64,000 nucleotides of DNA from Silene conica (taxonomy: Eukaryota > Streptophyta > Magnoliopsida > Caryophyllales > Caryophyllaceae), in NCBI GenBank assembly GCA_029255685.2, contig CM055311.2, positions 59,609,048-59,673,047 on the forward strand, written 5' to 3'. Every line of letters starts with the position of its first letter. Positions within the stretch are counted from its first letter, which is position 1. Shown here piece after piece: positions 44,291 through 56,825 of this stretch. Under the pieces are notes generated by a model, which was not told the DNA's origin, searched no databases, and worked only from the letters and a program-made list of their open reading frames with translations. The translations under genes and the position numbers were made by a program.

Positions 44291-45681
44291 CACACTCCTG
44301 CTGAACATGTCTGAGTCATTTGCTCCCTTAGCTTACATAGTTTCCTCCAACACCAGTCCGTATCACTACGAGGAGTATACTCCTCCCATGCCTTCCCTTT
44401 TAAATAAACATGGTGAATCCATTTCACCCAAAGCTTGCTGGCATTGTTGGATATCCACCATGCTAAGTTGCCTATTCCTGCTGTGTTCCAAGCTGTTGAT
44501 TGCTTGAGGTTTAACCCTCCTTCATTGTGAGGTGTACATATTTTCTGCCAAGAATCCAGGGGTACTCTGGTGTATTCTGTTGTCCCAGCCCACATGTAGT
44601 TCCTACAAATCGCATCCACCTGCTTGAGTACAGCTTTGGGCTGAACAAATATTGATGCCCAGTAATTATGGAGAGTAGCCAAAACAGCTCTGACCAGTAC
44701 CAGTCTTCTTGCATATGACAGTTTCCTGGCTCTCAATCTCCGGATTCTCTCTACTATTTTCTCTACTAAAGGCTGGCAGTCCTTCAGAGTGAGCTTAATT
44801 TGAAGGTTTGATAGGCACTCCAAGATAATAAAAAGGCAAGCTGCCTTCTGTACATCCTGAAACTTGTAATATGTCTTGTTTGACATGCTCTTGAACCCCA
44901 TTGAAGTATACATTTGATTTTCCTTTGCTCATTTGGAGTCCAGATGTCTTAGAAAAGGTAGCAAAGGTTCGAAGAAGGATCATCATTGAATTTATATCTC
45001 CATTGCTAAACAAGAACAAGTCATCAGCAAACATCAAGCATGTCATCTTCATTGGTTTACATAAAGGATGAAATCTGAAATCCAGAGTTGAAGTTTTATG
45101 CCTTAAGAGTCTAGTACGATACTCCATGCAGATTGTGAACAACAAAGGTGACAAAGGATCACCTTGTCTCAGTCCTCTTTGACCAGGGAAAAAGCCAAAA
45201 CTGTCTCCATTAAGATTAAGAGTGTAAGTGGCAGTATTCATACACTGCATAATTAGTTGTTGGAAGTGTCCTGGGAAATTGAGCTGTCGTAACACCTGTT
45301 GAAGAAACTCCCACTCAACAGTGTCATATGCTTTTTGTGAATCAAGTTTGAAAAGGCATCTGGGAGAGCAAGCTTTCCTATTATATAATCTGACAAGATC
45401 CTGGCAGATCATGATGTTTTCTATGATGCTTCGACCTTTGATGAAACCTCCTTGAACAAGAGAAATGATATCTGGCAAAACTTGGCCTAATCTTTTGCAC
45501 AGTAATTTAGAAATCCCTTTATACACAACATTACATCAAGCTATGGGTCTGAACTGAAGAATAATGGCAGGTCTATCAGTTTTTGGAATGAGAGTTACAG
45601 CAGTTGTGTTCACCTGTTTCAGGAGTGCTTCTGTGTTGAAAAAATATTTGATTGCTTCACAAACCTCAGGTCCAACAATAT
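44269..45681 (-). pseudogene. LINE reverse transcriptase, broken
   Basis: The region starts IVGPEVCEAIKYFF (45681), then ...TAVTLIPKTDRP, then a stop in the RPIA*CNVVYK segment (near 45541). The 243-aa frame 45526-44795 holds the RT fingers and palm: QGGFIKGRSIIENIM, FKLDSQKAYDTVEWEF, GLRQGDPLSPLLF and the catalytic box MFADDLFLF. A frame change near 44900 leads into the thumb (44913-44269: RKLSYARRLVLVRAVLATLHNYW, then IGNLAWWISN). At least one stop and one frameshift make it inactive. The family is plant L1 (RVT_1). Confidence 0.85.
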
Positions 45682-46664
45682 TGTAACAACCCGGATTATA
45701 AAGTAAAGGAAAAACATAATATAAGTGAATATCAGAGTGTAACTCAATGATAACTGGGTTAAGGTGGCGGAAACACCTTACCCAAATCCGGATCGATACT
45801 CAAATCTGTAGACACCGAAATTTTATTATTTCGGTATCTTTTAATGATTTGGTATCTTTAGCATTTAAAGATAATTATCAAAAATATTGTGATAATATCT
45901 TAGCATATTTCAGAATATTACAACTTCTCCTCCAAGCTACTTTACTATAAGTACAGATGTTGTGTTTAGGGTTAGAGGGGAGCAGATGGATTAAGTCTCA
46001 AACGACCCCATCATCCTACTACCAAATTGTAGGTAAATGGAATAAGTCACAAAAGAGACCCCATTATCTCCCTACGAGATTAAGTCGATAAGACCCTCGT
46101 AGCCCTATCAAAACCCTTAGAGATGGAATCAAGAGAATCCCGAAAATTGTAACCTTCAATCTTTCGATAATAAAATTAAATTCTTGTTTTTCGTATTATT
46201 TGCGTTCCTCTTTAATTATTATTGCAGGTTTTGAAATTTTATGGTTAACAAAATCGAAAACCAAACTAATACATTATTCAAAGGTTCTTAAAAACTTAAA
46301 GCAAAGGCCCTAAACAATTTATTAAGCTCGCTTCGCACATTCCCCAAGCAAGCATCAACCAAATAGCAACCACCTGAACAACCTGAGAAGGGGGTCGACA
46401 AGCAGTCGGGAGTAACTAGATGCTCTCCCAGTCATGTTTACAACAATTGAATGTAACCAACAATCAATAACAATTGAAATGTAAAACCAGTAAACATGCG
46501 AGATCATCTATACTCATGAAAGTCCAATCAAACTTACCATCATTTGAGGACATACTACAACGATCATGTGAGGATATAAATACGTCATGACATGCATGCA
46601 AACTTACCGTACCATGATATCCTTGACACTAGGTAAATGAAACCATACGAACCTAAACCACATG

Positions 46665-46815
46665 CGACCACTATACCATGAGCACTTACTAAACTGGAAG
46701 TGACACACGATCCACAATAATCGAAGGCATAAAGCTAGCATTAAAGCATAGCAAATATGGTGATACACGATCCACAGCAACAGAAGGCACAAAGCTATCA
46801 TCAAAGCATAGCGAA
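46665..46815. repeat. Duplicated segment of about 70-75 bp
   Basis: ACACGATCCACAATAATCGAAGG and ACACGATCCACAGCAACAGAAGG introduce two copies, both continuing with CACAAAGCTA/CATAAAGCTA and AAAGCATAGC.AATA. (Sequence given only as key parts.). Confidence 0.7.
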
Positions 46816-46826
46816 TAGAGCGAACG

Positions 46827-47034
46827 CCGTTAGAGCGTATAACGCACTGCCTCTAACTGCTAGAGCGTATAACGCACTGCCTCTAGCTGATGGAGCGTAT
46901 AACGCACTGCCTCCAAGGTACTATGTATAGCGTATAACCACTGCCTATATGTCTAAGACCTGACCAGACTCTCGGTGCAATAACTGTACACCGAACGACA
47001 CTCGGGGAATAGAGCGTATAACGCACTGCCTCTG
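46827..47034. repeat. 30-bp tandem repeat
   Basis: Units of GAGCGTATAACGCACTGCCT occur at 46831, 46861 and 46891 and again near 46995, with a degenerate unit near 46928. The unit has a short stem, GCGTATAACGC. Confidence 0.85.
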
Positions 47035-47314
47035 TTACCCCCCCGAACATAGACCATACACCAGACCCCAAAGGGTTGCTCTGTTCATTCCGATAGTATA
47101 CAAACGATACTATCGTCATCTATTCAAACCAGCAGACAACAATGCACGGTATAACTGACTGTACTAACATGCGTGAATAACATCACGACTCAACTTAGTA
47201 GAACATCATAACAGACTGTCCTAATGTCAAATGCATAGAAGTATCCAACGACATATGCAAACACAATATTATACAATCACTGAACACAACTCAACATGTG
47301 AAACAAGTATAAAC

Positions 47315-47640
47315 AACCAAGGTTATAGTAACTTTAACTATAACATAAGTGATGGATGAGAGGTTATACTAACCTCGACTATAACTTCCGCATATGTCTT
47401 GAGGTTATAGTAACCTTAGACAAACCTTGACACGAACCTAAAGTTATACTAGCACCAACCATAACCTTGAGTCATACCTCAGGTTTACGTTAGTCTCAGC
47501 TATAACTTTAACTCGTAGTTCAAAGTTATATTAACTTCAGCTATAACTTTGAGTCGTACTCAAGGTTGTACTAGTTTCCGCTATAACCTTGAATCATATT
47601 TTCAAGGTTACACATACTTCACTATAACCTTGAGCAACAC
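47315..47640. repeat. 41-bp tandem repeat with built-in stem, about 8 units
   Basis: Each unit starts AGGTTATA or AAGTTATA and ends CTATAACTTT or CTATAACCTTGA, with a variable centre (TAACTTTAA, TAACCTCGA, TAGTCTCAG and so on). Its ends are complementary within each unit, so each can fold. Confidence 0.85.
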
Positions 47641-48531
47641 TCTTGTCCATTAGCCTTGCCGCCATCTAGGGTTTTTCTCGCGAACCCTAGTTGCGCACAC
47701 GACACCCATAACGACTTATCAACACATTATAAACCACAATTACAATAAAACATACATAAATATATGAAGCACAATTAATTCGTGACAAAAAATAATCAAA
47801 CATGTACTAATCCTACAAACAATCATTAAATCATATTAATCACATCAATTGGCATAAACACAATTAAAAGAGAAACACGTAGTTACCTTTTTAGCAATTA
47901 ATGAGAACCTTCATAAAGAATACGACCAACAAAGCCTTGTCTCCAACGCGTGTCAATAACCCCAAAAAGCAACTTTAAAGAAAGCGTAAATCCAAATCCT
48001 TGTGATAGAAATTGTACCAAACAATCACTCTTTCGAAAACGCCAAAGGGAAAGACATCTTCTTCTTTACCCACAAACAAGAGACTCAAAACGTAGGTCTA
48101 AAGGTCCATACAAATAATTCCCAATAAAATATTTTGAATAGAATATATTGTAGAGGTAAGAGCAAAGATTATGAAAATATAATTTGTGTATGAGTTTGGA
48201 AGAATTAAAGATATTCAACAATGAAGTCAAAGGGAGAAAAGAGAACAAAAGAGAGAAATTGAAGAAGAGGCGTGCGGCCAAACTTTCACGCACAAAATAA
48301 AGATTTGACATAGTTGCTTGCTAGGTTAAATTCTATTTATAAGGAGATTAACTAATGGGCTTTTGGTCCATTAGCTCATACAATGAATTATCTGATTACA
48401 AATTGGATTGAGCTATATTAAAACGTAAAGAAAACTTGAAATAGAAAAGTAATTATTAAATTACAAATATTACAAATACAAAACAAAGGCACAAAATCAG
48501 AAATGAAAACAATATAAGACGGTATATAACA

Positions 48532-48815
48532 CCCAATCGAATCACGCTAAACACGTTTTCCTTAGAGTATTTTGTCCCTTATAGCCTTCGGGTTACACAA
48601 AATCTCTGTAGGATAAGACGATTCCTTGATCTTAAGGCAAGAATCAAGAACAAATAAACAATAAGAATATTTTGTTTTACTTATTTTGTCAAAATCAGAA
48701 ACTTTTGTAAAGAAACAGAAACTTTTCCTCTGTTTTCTTTCCTTCTTCGGCAAAAACAGAAGAAAAATGTTGGTTTTATTGTACTGTTTGTTCACGCACT
48801 TTTTTTAACCAACTT

Positions 48816-48905
<90 letters not shown>

Positions 48906-49474
48906 AATGCATGCATGGATAAGTGCTTATTGGTATTGGTTGGTTACCACAAATTAAACCAATCATTGGCAATGATTAGTAATAATAATAACTACCAACA
49001 ATAACTTCTATGCATGTTGTGTGTATCACGCATAAGATAACTACAACCCCGATCCGGGTCGTAACTTTTACCCCGAGTATATAATCCCGATAGGGTACAT
49101 AATATACTACAACAACACTATTAATTAGTGTCCCTAATCCATTATATACATGAACTCGATATATGATTATATGAGCGTACCCTCCGTACTCTCCGACCCA
49201 CATTATATCAATTTCGAGCTCAAACCGATTTTGACACGAAAACCCGAATACGCTTAAATGACCTTGTGATCAAAATCACTAACATTCCTCCCCCATTTAA
49301 GTGTATCCCTTATTTCCATTTAAAACAACAAAGTAAGCAAATCTATGCATAAATGAAAGTGTCCCGAGGATTGAACTTCCACATTAGTATATTACACATT
49401 CCAAATATTCGAGAATCAAGGTGTCCCACAGATTGAACCTTTCAACCCATATTGAATACATGAAGATAACATAT
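48532..49474 (-). mobile_element. Probable second LTR fragment (copia-like?) with polypurine tract
   Basis: On the minus strand, CACTTAAATGGGGGAGGAA (complement of 49289-49307) is a good polypurine tract, and the next bases TGTTAGTGATTTTGATCAC would start an LTR at about 49288. The 3' end of that LTR is not identified. An (AT)n run is included. The boundary with the LINE endonuclease near 49475 is approximate. Confidence 0.35.
48819..48903. repeat. (AT)n microsatellite
   Basis: About 41 uninterrupted AT units. Confidence 0.95.
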
Positions 49475-49873
49475 AGAGATGGTGTCTACAATGGTACTGA
49501 GGTCTTTCCATAAGGGTTTCCTCTCCAAAATGTGATTGAAGGCATATACCATTGTGACATGAAACATATTTCCTGAATTGTGATCAGTTACCAGAGTATG
49601 GATTAGTTGGGATGTGTATAGGATTGGTTGGAAATTACATTGTTGGGGGTCCCAAACTAACCAAATTCTTCCTCCATGGTGCTTATGAGTATTTGTAATG
49701 ACACTCCAATTAGTGAAAATAAAGCTGCTAACTTTGCCATAATGTTTAGCTTTTATTCTAGTTTCCAGTAAGCCAAATAGGCCAACCTTATTATTCTGCA
49801 TAAACTTATTCACTTCTTTTTGCTTATCTACATCATTCATCCCCCGTACATTCCAGAATCCCATCTGCATCAT
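49475..49873 (-). pseudogene. LINE endonuclease, N-terminal part only
   Basis: MMQMGFWNVRGMNDVDKQKE, then LFGLLETRIKAKH and GGRIWLVWDPQQC: the start of an APE-type endonuclease (NVRG and ETR motifs, the latter with the catalytic Glu). The D-x-N and S-D-H parts are absent, cut off at the LTR insertion. The last residues (after about STIVDTI) are no longer LINE. Confidence 0.8.
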
Positions 49874-50151
49874 TGGAATTGCGGGATGTAGGGTCTACTG
49901 CACTTCCCTCACTGCTGGCTGGGATTTATCCTGTCAAGACTTGCTTAAAAGAAGGACTGTCTGGCATTGTGGAGGCCTGACCTGCATCATTATGATGCTG
50001 ATTCTGTCCATTCTCAATCCCAGTATTCTAATCCATCCTTTTCTCATTCTCATCATCTTGAATCTTCCTTTTTCTCACTGCCTTGACCAGACACATGAAT
50101 TGTTGTCATTACTTTGGCTATTGGTACTTGTTGTGGCCCTTCCTTAATCTT

Positions 50152-51167
50152 TCACTCCTTCTTATGGGGTGCATTACTTTTGGTATTTGATTTATGGCCT
50201 GGTACTGATTTTAATGTTCTGCAATTTTGCTTTTCCGGACCCATTTTTTTGCAATGAGCACACTGAACAGGCTTCCATTCATACTCCACCTCCACTGTTG
50301 TATCTATTCCTTGCTCATCTAGGAAATGAATAGTGGGAGGCAGCTTTTGGCCTATGTTCATTTCCACCATTACTCTGGCATATTCAATTCTAGTCTTTGC
50401 TTTGGTAGCCTCATCAGTTTGGATCATTGGCCCAACCAGACCTGTTATTTTTGGGAGACTCAATCCCCAAAACATAAGATTCAAATTATGCAGCCTAATC
50501 CAAACTGGTACCTTTTTCACTTCCACCTTTTTCAACTTAATATCTGATTGCCATGCTTTGATCATTAAAGGCTTATTGTCAAACATATAATAACCACTCT
50601 TAAGTACAGTTTCCTGCATTTCCTTTGTTTCAAACCTTACTACAAATACTCCATTATGTCTAAAGGAAATTGTATCAATTTTGTGTTGTGCCCAAATTCT
50701 TTTCAAGAAATTTTCCAGCACGGGCCTAGGTGGGTTTGCCCCCACAACAAAACCATAGATGGCAGTCTACCAATAAGATAATTCATCTTGAACATCTTCA
50801 TGAGATAATTGTAATACAGGGGTCATGTACTCATGTTATGTGAAACAGGGGATATGGGTTTACCTCTGTGATTGAACCATTGTCCATCTTCCTCATCAAT
50901 ATCATCAGCCACTACTATTGGTTCCTCCTCATTCACTTCAACCCCTTCATCATCAGATTTTATATCATATGATACCACTCCAAACATCTCTTGAAGGGAT
51001 TTTTCATTTTGTGGTTTCTCTGGAACAGAGGTCACCACCATGGAACTACTGCTTGTATTACTATTGCTTGCTTTCTGCGTTTTCTTCTTGTTTGCTCTTA
51101 TGGTGATGTTGGGCAGAACCGGGGAGGCAGAGGATGGAGATCTAGCCATGGATGCTGGAGTCGCCAT
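50152..51167 (-). pseudogene. LINE ORF1 with DUF4283 domain and altered zinc knuckle
   Basis: The first segment (51167-50823) begins MATPASMARSPSSASP and is acidic toward its end. A frame change near 50780 leads into the DUF4283 domain (50745-50152: FLKRIWAQHKIDTISF, then KVPVWIRLHNL). A CCHC-like knuckle, CAHCKKMGPEKQNC, has Pro where the GH histidine should be. ORF1 binds LINE RNA; here it is broken by at least one frameshift. Confidence 0.8.
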
Positions 51168-51252
51168 ACAATCGCCTCTCTCAGAGCTCTGCTAGGGTTT
51201 TATATTGTAATATTTATTAATGAATAAATCAATTAAGAGCACATTATTAGAA

Positions 51253-51271
51253 CTTTTTTTTTATCGAAATT
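51253..51271. repeat. LINE target-site duplication, right copy
   Basis: CTTTTTTTTTTATCGAAAT matches the left copy at 43660-43675 apart from the T-run length. It lies at the 5' end of the LINE. Confidence 0.6.
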
Positions 51272-52015
51272 ATTTTTTAACATACGTATTATACTCTTTC
51301 ACATACACTTTTTTTCATAAATATTCCATGTTATATCCTTTTTTCTAACCCTAATCAAATTAACTCAAATTTATACATTTTCTTCTCAAATCAAATATAA
51401 TTATTCTATAAATTTAAACAATAAATTATAATCTCAAAATAGTAAATTATTAAGTTTATCAATAAGTTAAATTTCAATAGATTATTATCTTAATTATAAT
51501 CTCCTCGTAGTTTAATTAGTCGGTGTGCACAAATTAGACTTTGGTGCGCACAAATGGTCAATGCTTCCGCGGCCCTTTGATAAACTCCACGTAACGGGTT
51601 CGTCGAATTCATCGATTCGTCTTCTTGTTATATAAATATTATAAATCAACTAATTGATTACATGGCGGAAAAGTGAGTTACGGGAGTAATAATTATCTTT
51701 TTCCTAATTTTTTTGGATTTTTGGTTTTTTCTTTATTTATTGATTAATTTAATTTGATTTTTTTACTAATTAACTATAAAAATTTATTATTTATTTATTA
51801 CAAATTTTAGGACGATGATTATATTGAGGAGGTGGTAAACGGAAGTTTTGAATGTTGATGGGAGTCGGGGAAGAGAGGAAAAATTAAGATTGGGTAAGGG
51901 AAATAATGACGAAAGTATTACTGTAAAAATCGTATGTGAAAAAGTAAAATTCGTATGTGAAAAAGCGCGTCCCTTTTTTAATTGAAACCAGTTGAATTAT
52001 TCAATTGAATTTATA
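51272..52015. other. AT-rich intergenic DNA
   Basis: No gene seen. It may be the continuation of the sequence left of 43660, since the LINE was inserted between them. Confidence 0.4.
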
Positions 52016-52272
52016 CTCCCTCCATTTATATCCACATTGCATGTTTGTTTTTCACGTTTGTCAACGAACGTTTTACGTGGTAAATATCTTTAGCTACGCA
52101 TTTGCAAAAATTATAAAAGTTATATATTTTCAATCTACTCGTCAAACCGAATCAAACAAGATCCCACATGGATATATTTTCTCTTACGTATTAGGAGAAA
52201 TTTGAAATTGAATGTTCACTTTTGAATAGTGTACAAAATAGAAACATGCAAAGTGGATATGAATGGAGGGAG
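52016..52272. mobile_element. Stowaway MITE
   Basis: CTCCCTCCATTTATATCCAC on the left pairs with GTGGATATGAATGGAGGGAG on the right, with flanking TA (52014-52015, 52273-52274). Size is 257 bp. The 66-aa frame at 52005-52205 lies inside it and is not a gene. Confidence 0.92.
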
Positions 52273-52550
52273 TATAAACTAAACTTAATTAAATTGAATT
52301 GAGCTTGTAACAAAGAAAACTTTGTAACAATAATAATGATAGGTTTTATCAACTATTTTATGGACAAAAATTACCATTATTCTCTTGTTATTTCTACACT
52401 TTCATTTTCCTCTTTATTTCAATCCAATAAATCTCACAATTACTCATACCGAATAACCAGAGCCGCCACACCACCTAGAACACCAACCCATCACATTCCC
52501 TCTCCCAGACCGCCAACCATTCCTTTGCCGGCAAGATCACTCCCTCTTAT
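52273..52550. other. Short intergenic stretch
   Basis: A 76-aa frame (52336-52566) is Pro/Thr-rich at its end (RAATPPRTPTHHIPSPRPPT) and runs into the next LTR. No domain; it is left as a possible remnant exon with very low support. Confidence 0.3.
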
Positions 52551-53505
52551 TGTAACACCCTCATAATCCGAGGTCTTTAGGTAAGACCATCAAATTATAA
52601 AAATGCTACTATCTCAGTTTCCTGACGCATAATATCAAAGTAAAACCAAACACAACCTTTATAATAAAGAATGATTAAAGTGAATACAACTGTCTCAAAA
52701 AAATAGTAAAAACAATAATTCATGCGGAACCTAAGTATGAACTACTATAACGCTACAAAAATCAAGTGTGAAGACGCATCCTCCCCAAGCCAGCATCAGC
52801 AACAACGTCGAACCTTAGATTCTGCTCACAGTTACATGGATCATCACAGTAAAATACAACAAGCGTCAGAATCTAATAGATAAGACAGTCACATAACAAG
52901 TAACAATAATTACCATAATCTGATATATCACAATCACTGATATCACAATCTCATCAACACAAGTGGCGACCTTAAGCCTCACATCAATTCTCACACGTGC
53001 TTGCGACAAGGGGTACCCAGATCCTTAATGTGCACATCCCTTCCTGGCGGGAATCACTAAAGGCGATCGTAGGAGTGGGAGTCATTTCCCGTCACGGTCC
53101 AACACCGTCACGGTCCAACACATATGTTCCCAAATCAATCAGAATAATATAGTGATATCAGATTAACAACAACAAGATCGTCGCAATCGTAATCTATCAA
53201 ATCTGAGTAGGGAAACCCTACCTCATGGCAATCAATCACGTAATGCAAATCCAAGCTTTTCTACCAACACTCTTCTATGAAGTCTCCTCCTCATATATGA
53301 GAATTACTAACGATGGTATAACTAATATCTAAACGACATATTTACGATAAGAAAGAGACTTATTTAAATTGACACGATACTAGGTTAGATGACCGGCGCA
53401 CTAAACTCTTGCTAAAGGTCTCTTGGAAGTTTGGGAGAGAAGGGATGATAGGAATTTAGGTTTACTGCGTTCTAATTTTAGGTAAAAGTTATTTTAATCT
53501 TAGTA
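52551..53505 (-). mobile_element. Tekay-like LTR fragment, minus orientation
   Basis: The left edge is TGTAACACCCTCATAATCCG, the end of a minus-strand LTR of the group seen at 63053 and 45682. It is cut off at about 53505, where plus-oriented LTR sequence begins. A local duplication, ACGGTCCAACAC, occurs at 53094-53121. Confidence 0.5.
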
Positions 53506-54337
53506 GTCGGATGTCACGGTTATGCGCTCCGGTAGCTAGTGTCGTGGTTATGCGATCTATCGGTCAGTGGCAACGGTTATGTTCCCTGACGGCGTTCATT
53601 CTATATATTCTTGTTTGCTTAGTAGCTTGTTGTTATGTTTGGCTTGAACAGTTATGTTCATTTGCCCCTTTGTTGAGTTCGGATGGTTATATCCTTTCTC
53701 CTTGTCTCTTACATTTGTTCATTCACATGTTGATATACTTTGTTTTAGTAAGTATGATTATATCATGATTTGCATGCGGATTCATGTTGTTTACACACGT
53801 TTTGACTTATCGCTCGTGCATTTATCACGTTGTTTACGTTTGACCATATTTATATTATTGTTTCTCAAGTTATATACAAGTTCATATGTATAAGATGTTT
53901 GCTCAAGTTATATACAAGTTCATATGTATAAGATGTTTGGTATTATCGTTTACATGTTTTTTGACAAAAGGTGGTTGGGAGAACCTCGAGTTACTCCTCA
54001 TTGACTGTGGCATACATGTTTCAAGTATGATGGGTATATAGTTGGTGCTAATTAGGGAAGACGTGTGGCTTGCGAACATTGTCGATCATTCGACATTCAC
54101 CCTTACGTATAGTTTTGATTTAATTTATGCTTTCATCGTGGGATACCTTATCCCTCGTTTAATTTAGTTATATATCTTGTATAAATTATACTTTCTTCTT
54201 TGTTTAGTCTTTCGCATGTTCTTTTGATATTCTGCGATTGAGTTTTAAATAATAAGTCGAAAAGTTTTAAAAAGTATCGTATTTTCGCTGCATATTACTT
54301 GTTTATTTTTATGCTATCTATATCGCGGGGTGTCATA
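53506..54337 (+). mobile_element. Tekay-like 5' LTR, 3' part, plus orientation
   Basis: It contains GGTTGGGAGAACCTCGAGTT and GACTGTGGCATACATG (53970-54018), the reverse complement of the anchor motif in the LTR at 56120-56180. It ends GCGGGGTGTCATA (from TGTTACA) at 54337, followed by a primer-binding site. A perfect 38-bp tandem duplication lies at 53865-53940. The frames at 53511-53893 are LTR sequence. Confidence 0.55.
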
Positions 54338-54352
54338 GTTCTTATCAGAGCA
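54338..54352 (+). other. Degenerate primer-binding site
   Basis: GTTCTTATCAGAGC ends with TATCAGAGC, the core of the initiator tRNA-Met primer-binding site (TGGTATCAGAGC) used by Tekay-type elements. Two bases separate it from the LTR end. Confidence 0.55.
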
Positions 54353-55815
54353 GTAATTCTCCCAACGCACGCATGTGTAGTCGTGTACCCCAACTTAAAT
54401 ATGAACTTGACCTGAAATAATGAATGAGAGATGTGTAGACTTAAGGACCAATCAAGTGGTAGTCTGTATTGTGATTGCTCCTTGATAGGTCTAATATGTT
54501 TGTTAATTGTCAATGAATTGAGTTATGTGCTAAAGAATAGGTAGACCGTGAGCTTACCTGTGTGGTGATCAAGACCGGTGTCTACTACCGTAGATAGAAG
54601 ATTTGTGTTGTCCTTGAAGAATGCTTCTTTGTTCCCTAAGATACTTCTTGTTTTCATGCATCACCTTGTTCTCTATCTCTTGATGCATATTCTCTCTTCT
54701 TGAACCCTCTTCAATCCTGCCGCAGAAGCTACTTTCGTAACTTTGCGACTTAATATATCCTTGTTACTTACCTCTTCTCTTGGCGCTATGTATTTATCCT
54801 ACCTTAGTTGGATTTCGAGGAACTTGTTCGAGGATAACCCTTAGCCCTTGTTTTAAGGTAATGTTGTTGGGAAAGTTTGGGAAGTGTGGTAAGGCATGTC
54901 TTGATGATCCTAACGTTTAGATGTTTGTCCTATATAATGAGTGCAATCGGTTGGTGAAATTCCTGGTTTAGGCATTGAGTAGTATGTGTGATATTCGTTG
55001 GAAGTTAATCTTGGGAATCACAATTGGAATTTGGAGCTAGTGGTTTGGAAGGTGTTGCTTAAAGAGTATAAATGAGGTGTTAGAATTCACAAGTAAATTT
55101 GGAAGATATGCTTGAGATGCTAGTGAAGTTATATAGATGAGTGAAGTGAATTGGTAATGTCTGACTTTGGGAATTGAGCTTGACTTTAATTGGGATTTTA
55201 CCTTTGGAGGATGAAAATCGTCTTGTATGAGGGGTGTGAGTATTGAAAGGATTTGTGATATAACCTTAAAGGGAATGATTGAAGTTTACTCTTTTGTTAT
55301 TTAATGGAATTAGTGATATAACTTTAGTAGAGTTACTTAGCAGGCTTGTCTTTGGATGACTGATTAATGTAATGAGGTACGACTTGCGGACTTATAGGAT
55401 TTTGAGCCTGGGATGCTTAAAGGACGTTTGGTTTCAGATAAAGCGGTGTGAGGACATAGTGGACCTTAGTGATCACGTTTTGGAGTATTGAGAAATATTA
55501 AAGATATACCCCTTGCGTGAGATTGAGATATAGTGTGATTTGATGAAAGATAAAAGTGTGAGAATTGAAGGATTTGAGAATTGATAGACTTTGGAGTATG
55601 ATGAATTGTAAAGTAACAATGGTATAGAGATGGTTGATCCTGAAGTATTATAGAGATGTCATTTGAGGAATTTACAATATAGAGATACCTGAGACTTTAT
55701 AAAGTTATTGATATTGAGATGATTGTACATATTTAATTTTGGAGGAGCTTATAGTATGGTGAATCCTTTGGGCAAATGTTCCTTGGAAAGACCTAGTTTG
55801 ACATGCTTGAGATGG
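54353..55815 (+). mobile_element. Internal region after the 5' LTR, no coding capacity
   Basis: Adjacent to the primer-binding site, so it should be the start of the element's interior, but no gag or pol motif can be read. It looks like the interior of a non-autonomous or badly decayed element. It ends where the next LTR begins. Confidence 0.4.
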
Positions 55816-56377
55816 TGTAAAACCTCTCGCAAAGCGGAAATATAAACAAAGCATCATGCGGAAAAATGTGTAGAATTAAAACTTTTTGACATGAACTAAA
55901 CAATACGAGGTGATTTTAACGTAAAACTAAATGCGGAATTTAAACTAAAACTACTTAAATTTAGATACAATAAGCCAAGCGAGGATGGTACATCCCACGA
56001 GTATCAAAATAGAATATAACCCAACTAGTTTAACGATATAGAAGTGTAGTCAAGTCGATGGGCAACATCGCTTGCTAGCTCTCAGTCGAATCCCCATATC
56101 AGCACCTACCTGTCATACATGAAACATGTATACCACAGTCAGTAGGGGTAACTCGAGGTTTTTCCAACCACTTTTCGTCCGAAAACACATAAGTAGGCAT
56201 ATATGAATTATATACTAGCAAACATGTTTAGATACAATCATAAATCATGTGAGGCATATAATTCAATCAATAATCATGTGATAAATATATCTGAACTAAT
56301 CATGCAATAGATTAACATACGAGTTAAATCAACACAACACATTACACATGATATGAAAACAATATAATCACTCAGTA

Positions 56378-56825
56378 TCTGGTCCAACGGTCAGCTTAAG
56401 ACATATCCAGATACAACAAACTCAGATAATGGGTCCAGAGGTGAGCTTAACACATATCCCACTACAAACAAATGTCGGGTCCAGGGGTAAGCTCAACACA
56501 TATCCCAACATACACACACAAGTAATGGGTCCAGAGGTGAGCTTAACACATATCCCATTACCACACACAAGTATTGGGTCCAGCGGTGAGCTTAACACAT
56601 ATCCCAAAACACAATTATCACACACTGTGTCCATAGGTGAGCCTAACACATATCCCAATATGCAACAACCGATCATGTGTCAGGTCCAAAGGTGAGCTTA
56701 ACACATATCTTGACACGCCACATCCATACACGTGCCGGATACAGAGATGAGCTTAACACATATCCCGATACGCCACAGACAAAACACGTAATGGGTCCAG
56801 AGGTGAGCTTAACACATATCCTAAT
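56378..56825. repeat. Minisatellite of nine units, about 50-bp period
   Basis: The conserved core is GGGTCCAGAGGTGAGCTTAA followed by CACATATCCCA, with 12-25 bp variable spacers. Nine cores are readable, the first and last two being less exact. The frames on both strands (56422-56695) are produced by the repeat. Confidence 0.9.

Larger units (their letters stand above)
45682..48531 (-). mobile_element. Tekay-like LTR inside the LINE
   Basis: The left edge is TGTAACAACCCGG at 45682, directly after LINE coding sequence. The right edge may be GGTATATAACA at 48531. A minus-strand TATA-like CTTATAAATAG lies at about 48334-48344. It includes three tandem repeats (46650-46800, 46827-47034 and 47315-47640) and the GGGAGTAACTAG motif (46409) shared with other LTRs of this group. 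The right limit is not certain and no matching target duplication was found. Confidence 0.5.
43676..51252 (-). mobile_element. Plant L1-type LINE, minus strand, split by LTR DNA
   Basis: The element runs from ORF1 at the right to a poly(A) tail at the left (poly(T) at 43676-43682), with a likely 14-16 bp target duplication. Recognisable parts: ORF1 with DUF4283 domain (51167-50152), endonuclease N-terminal part (49873-about 49475) and reverse transcriptase plus zinc-binding region (45681-43735). Between endonuclease and RT, 45682 to about 49474 is LTR-type DNA. About 1.2 kb of LINE coding sequence seems to have been lost there. Confidence 0.75.

Noticed and set aside
48819-48903. (AT)n run as an origin or cruciform element
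   Set aside because: It is a simple microsatellite; nothing else supports a functional site.
56378-56825. Regular repeats and spacers resembling a CRISPR array
   Set aside because: The spacers are similar, the units vary, no cas genes are present, and the setting is a plant LTR; it is a minisatellite.
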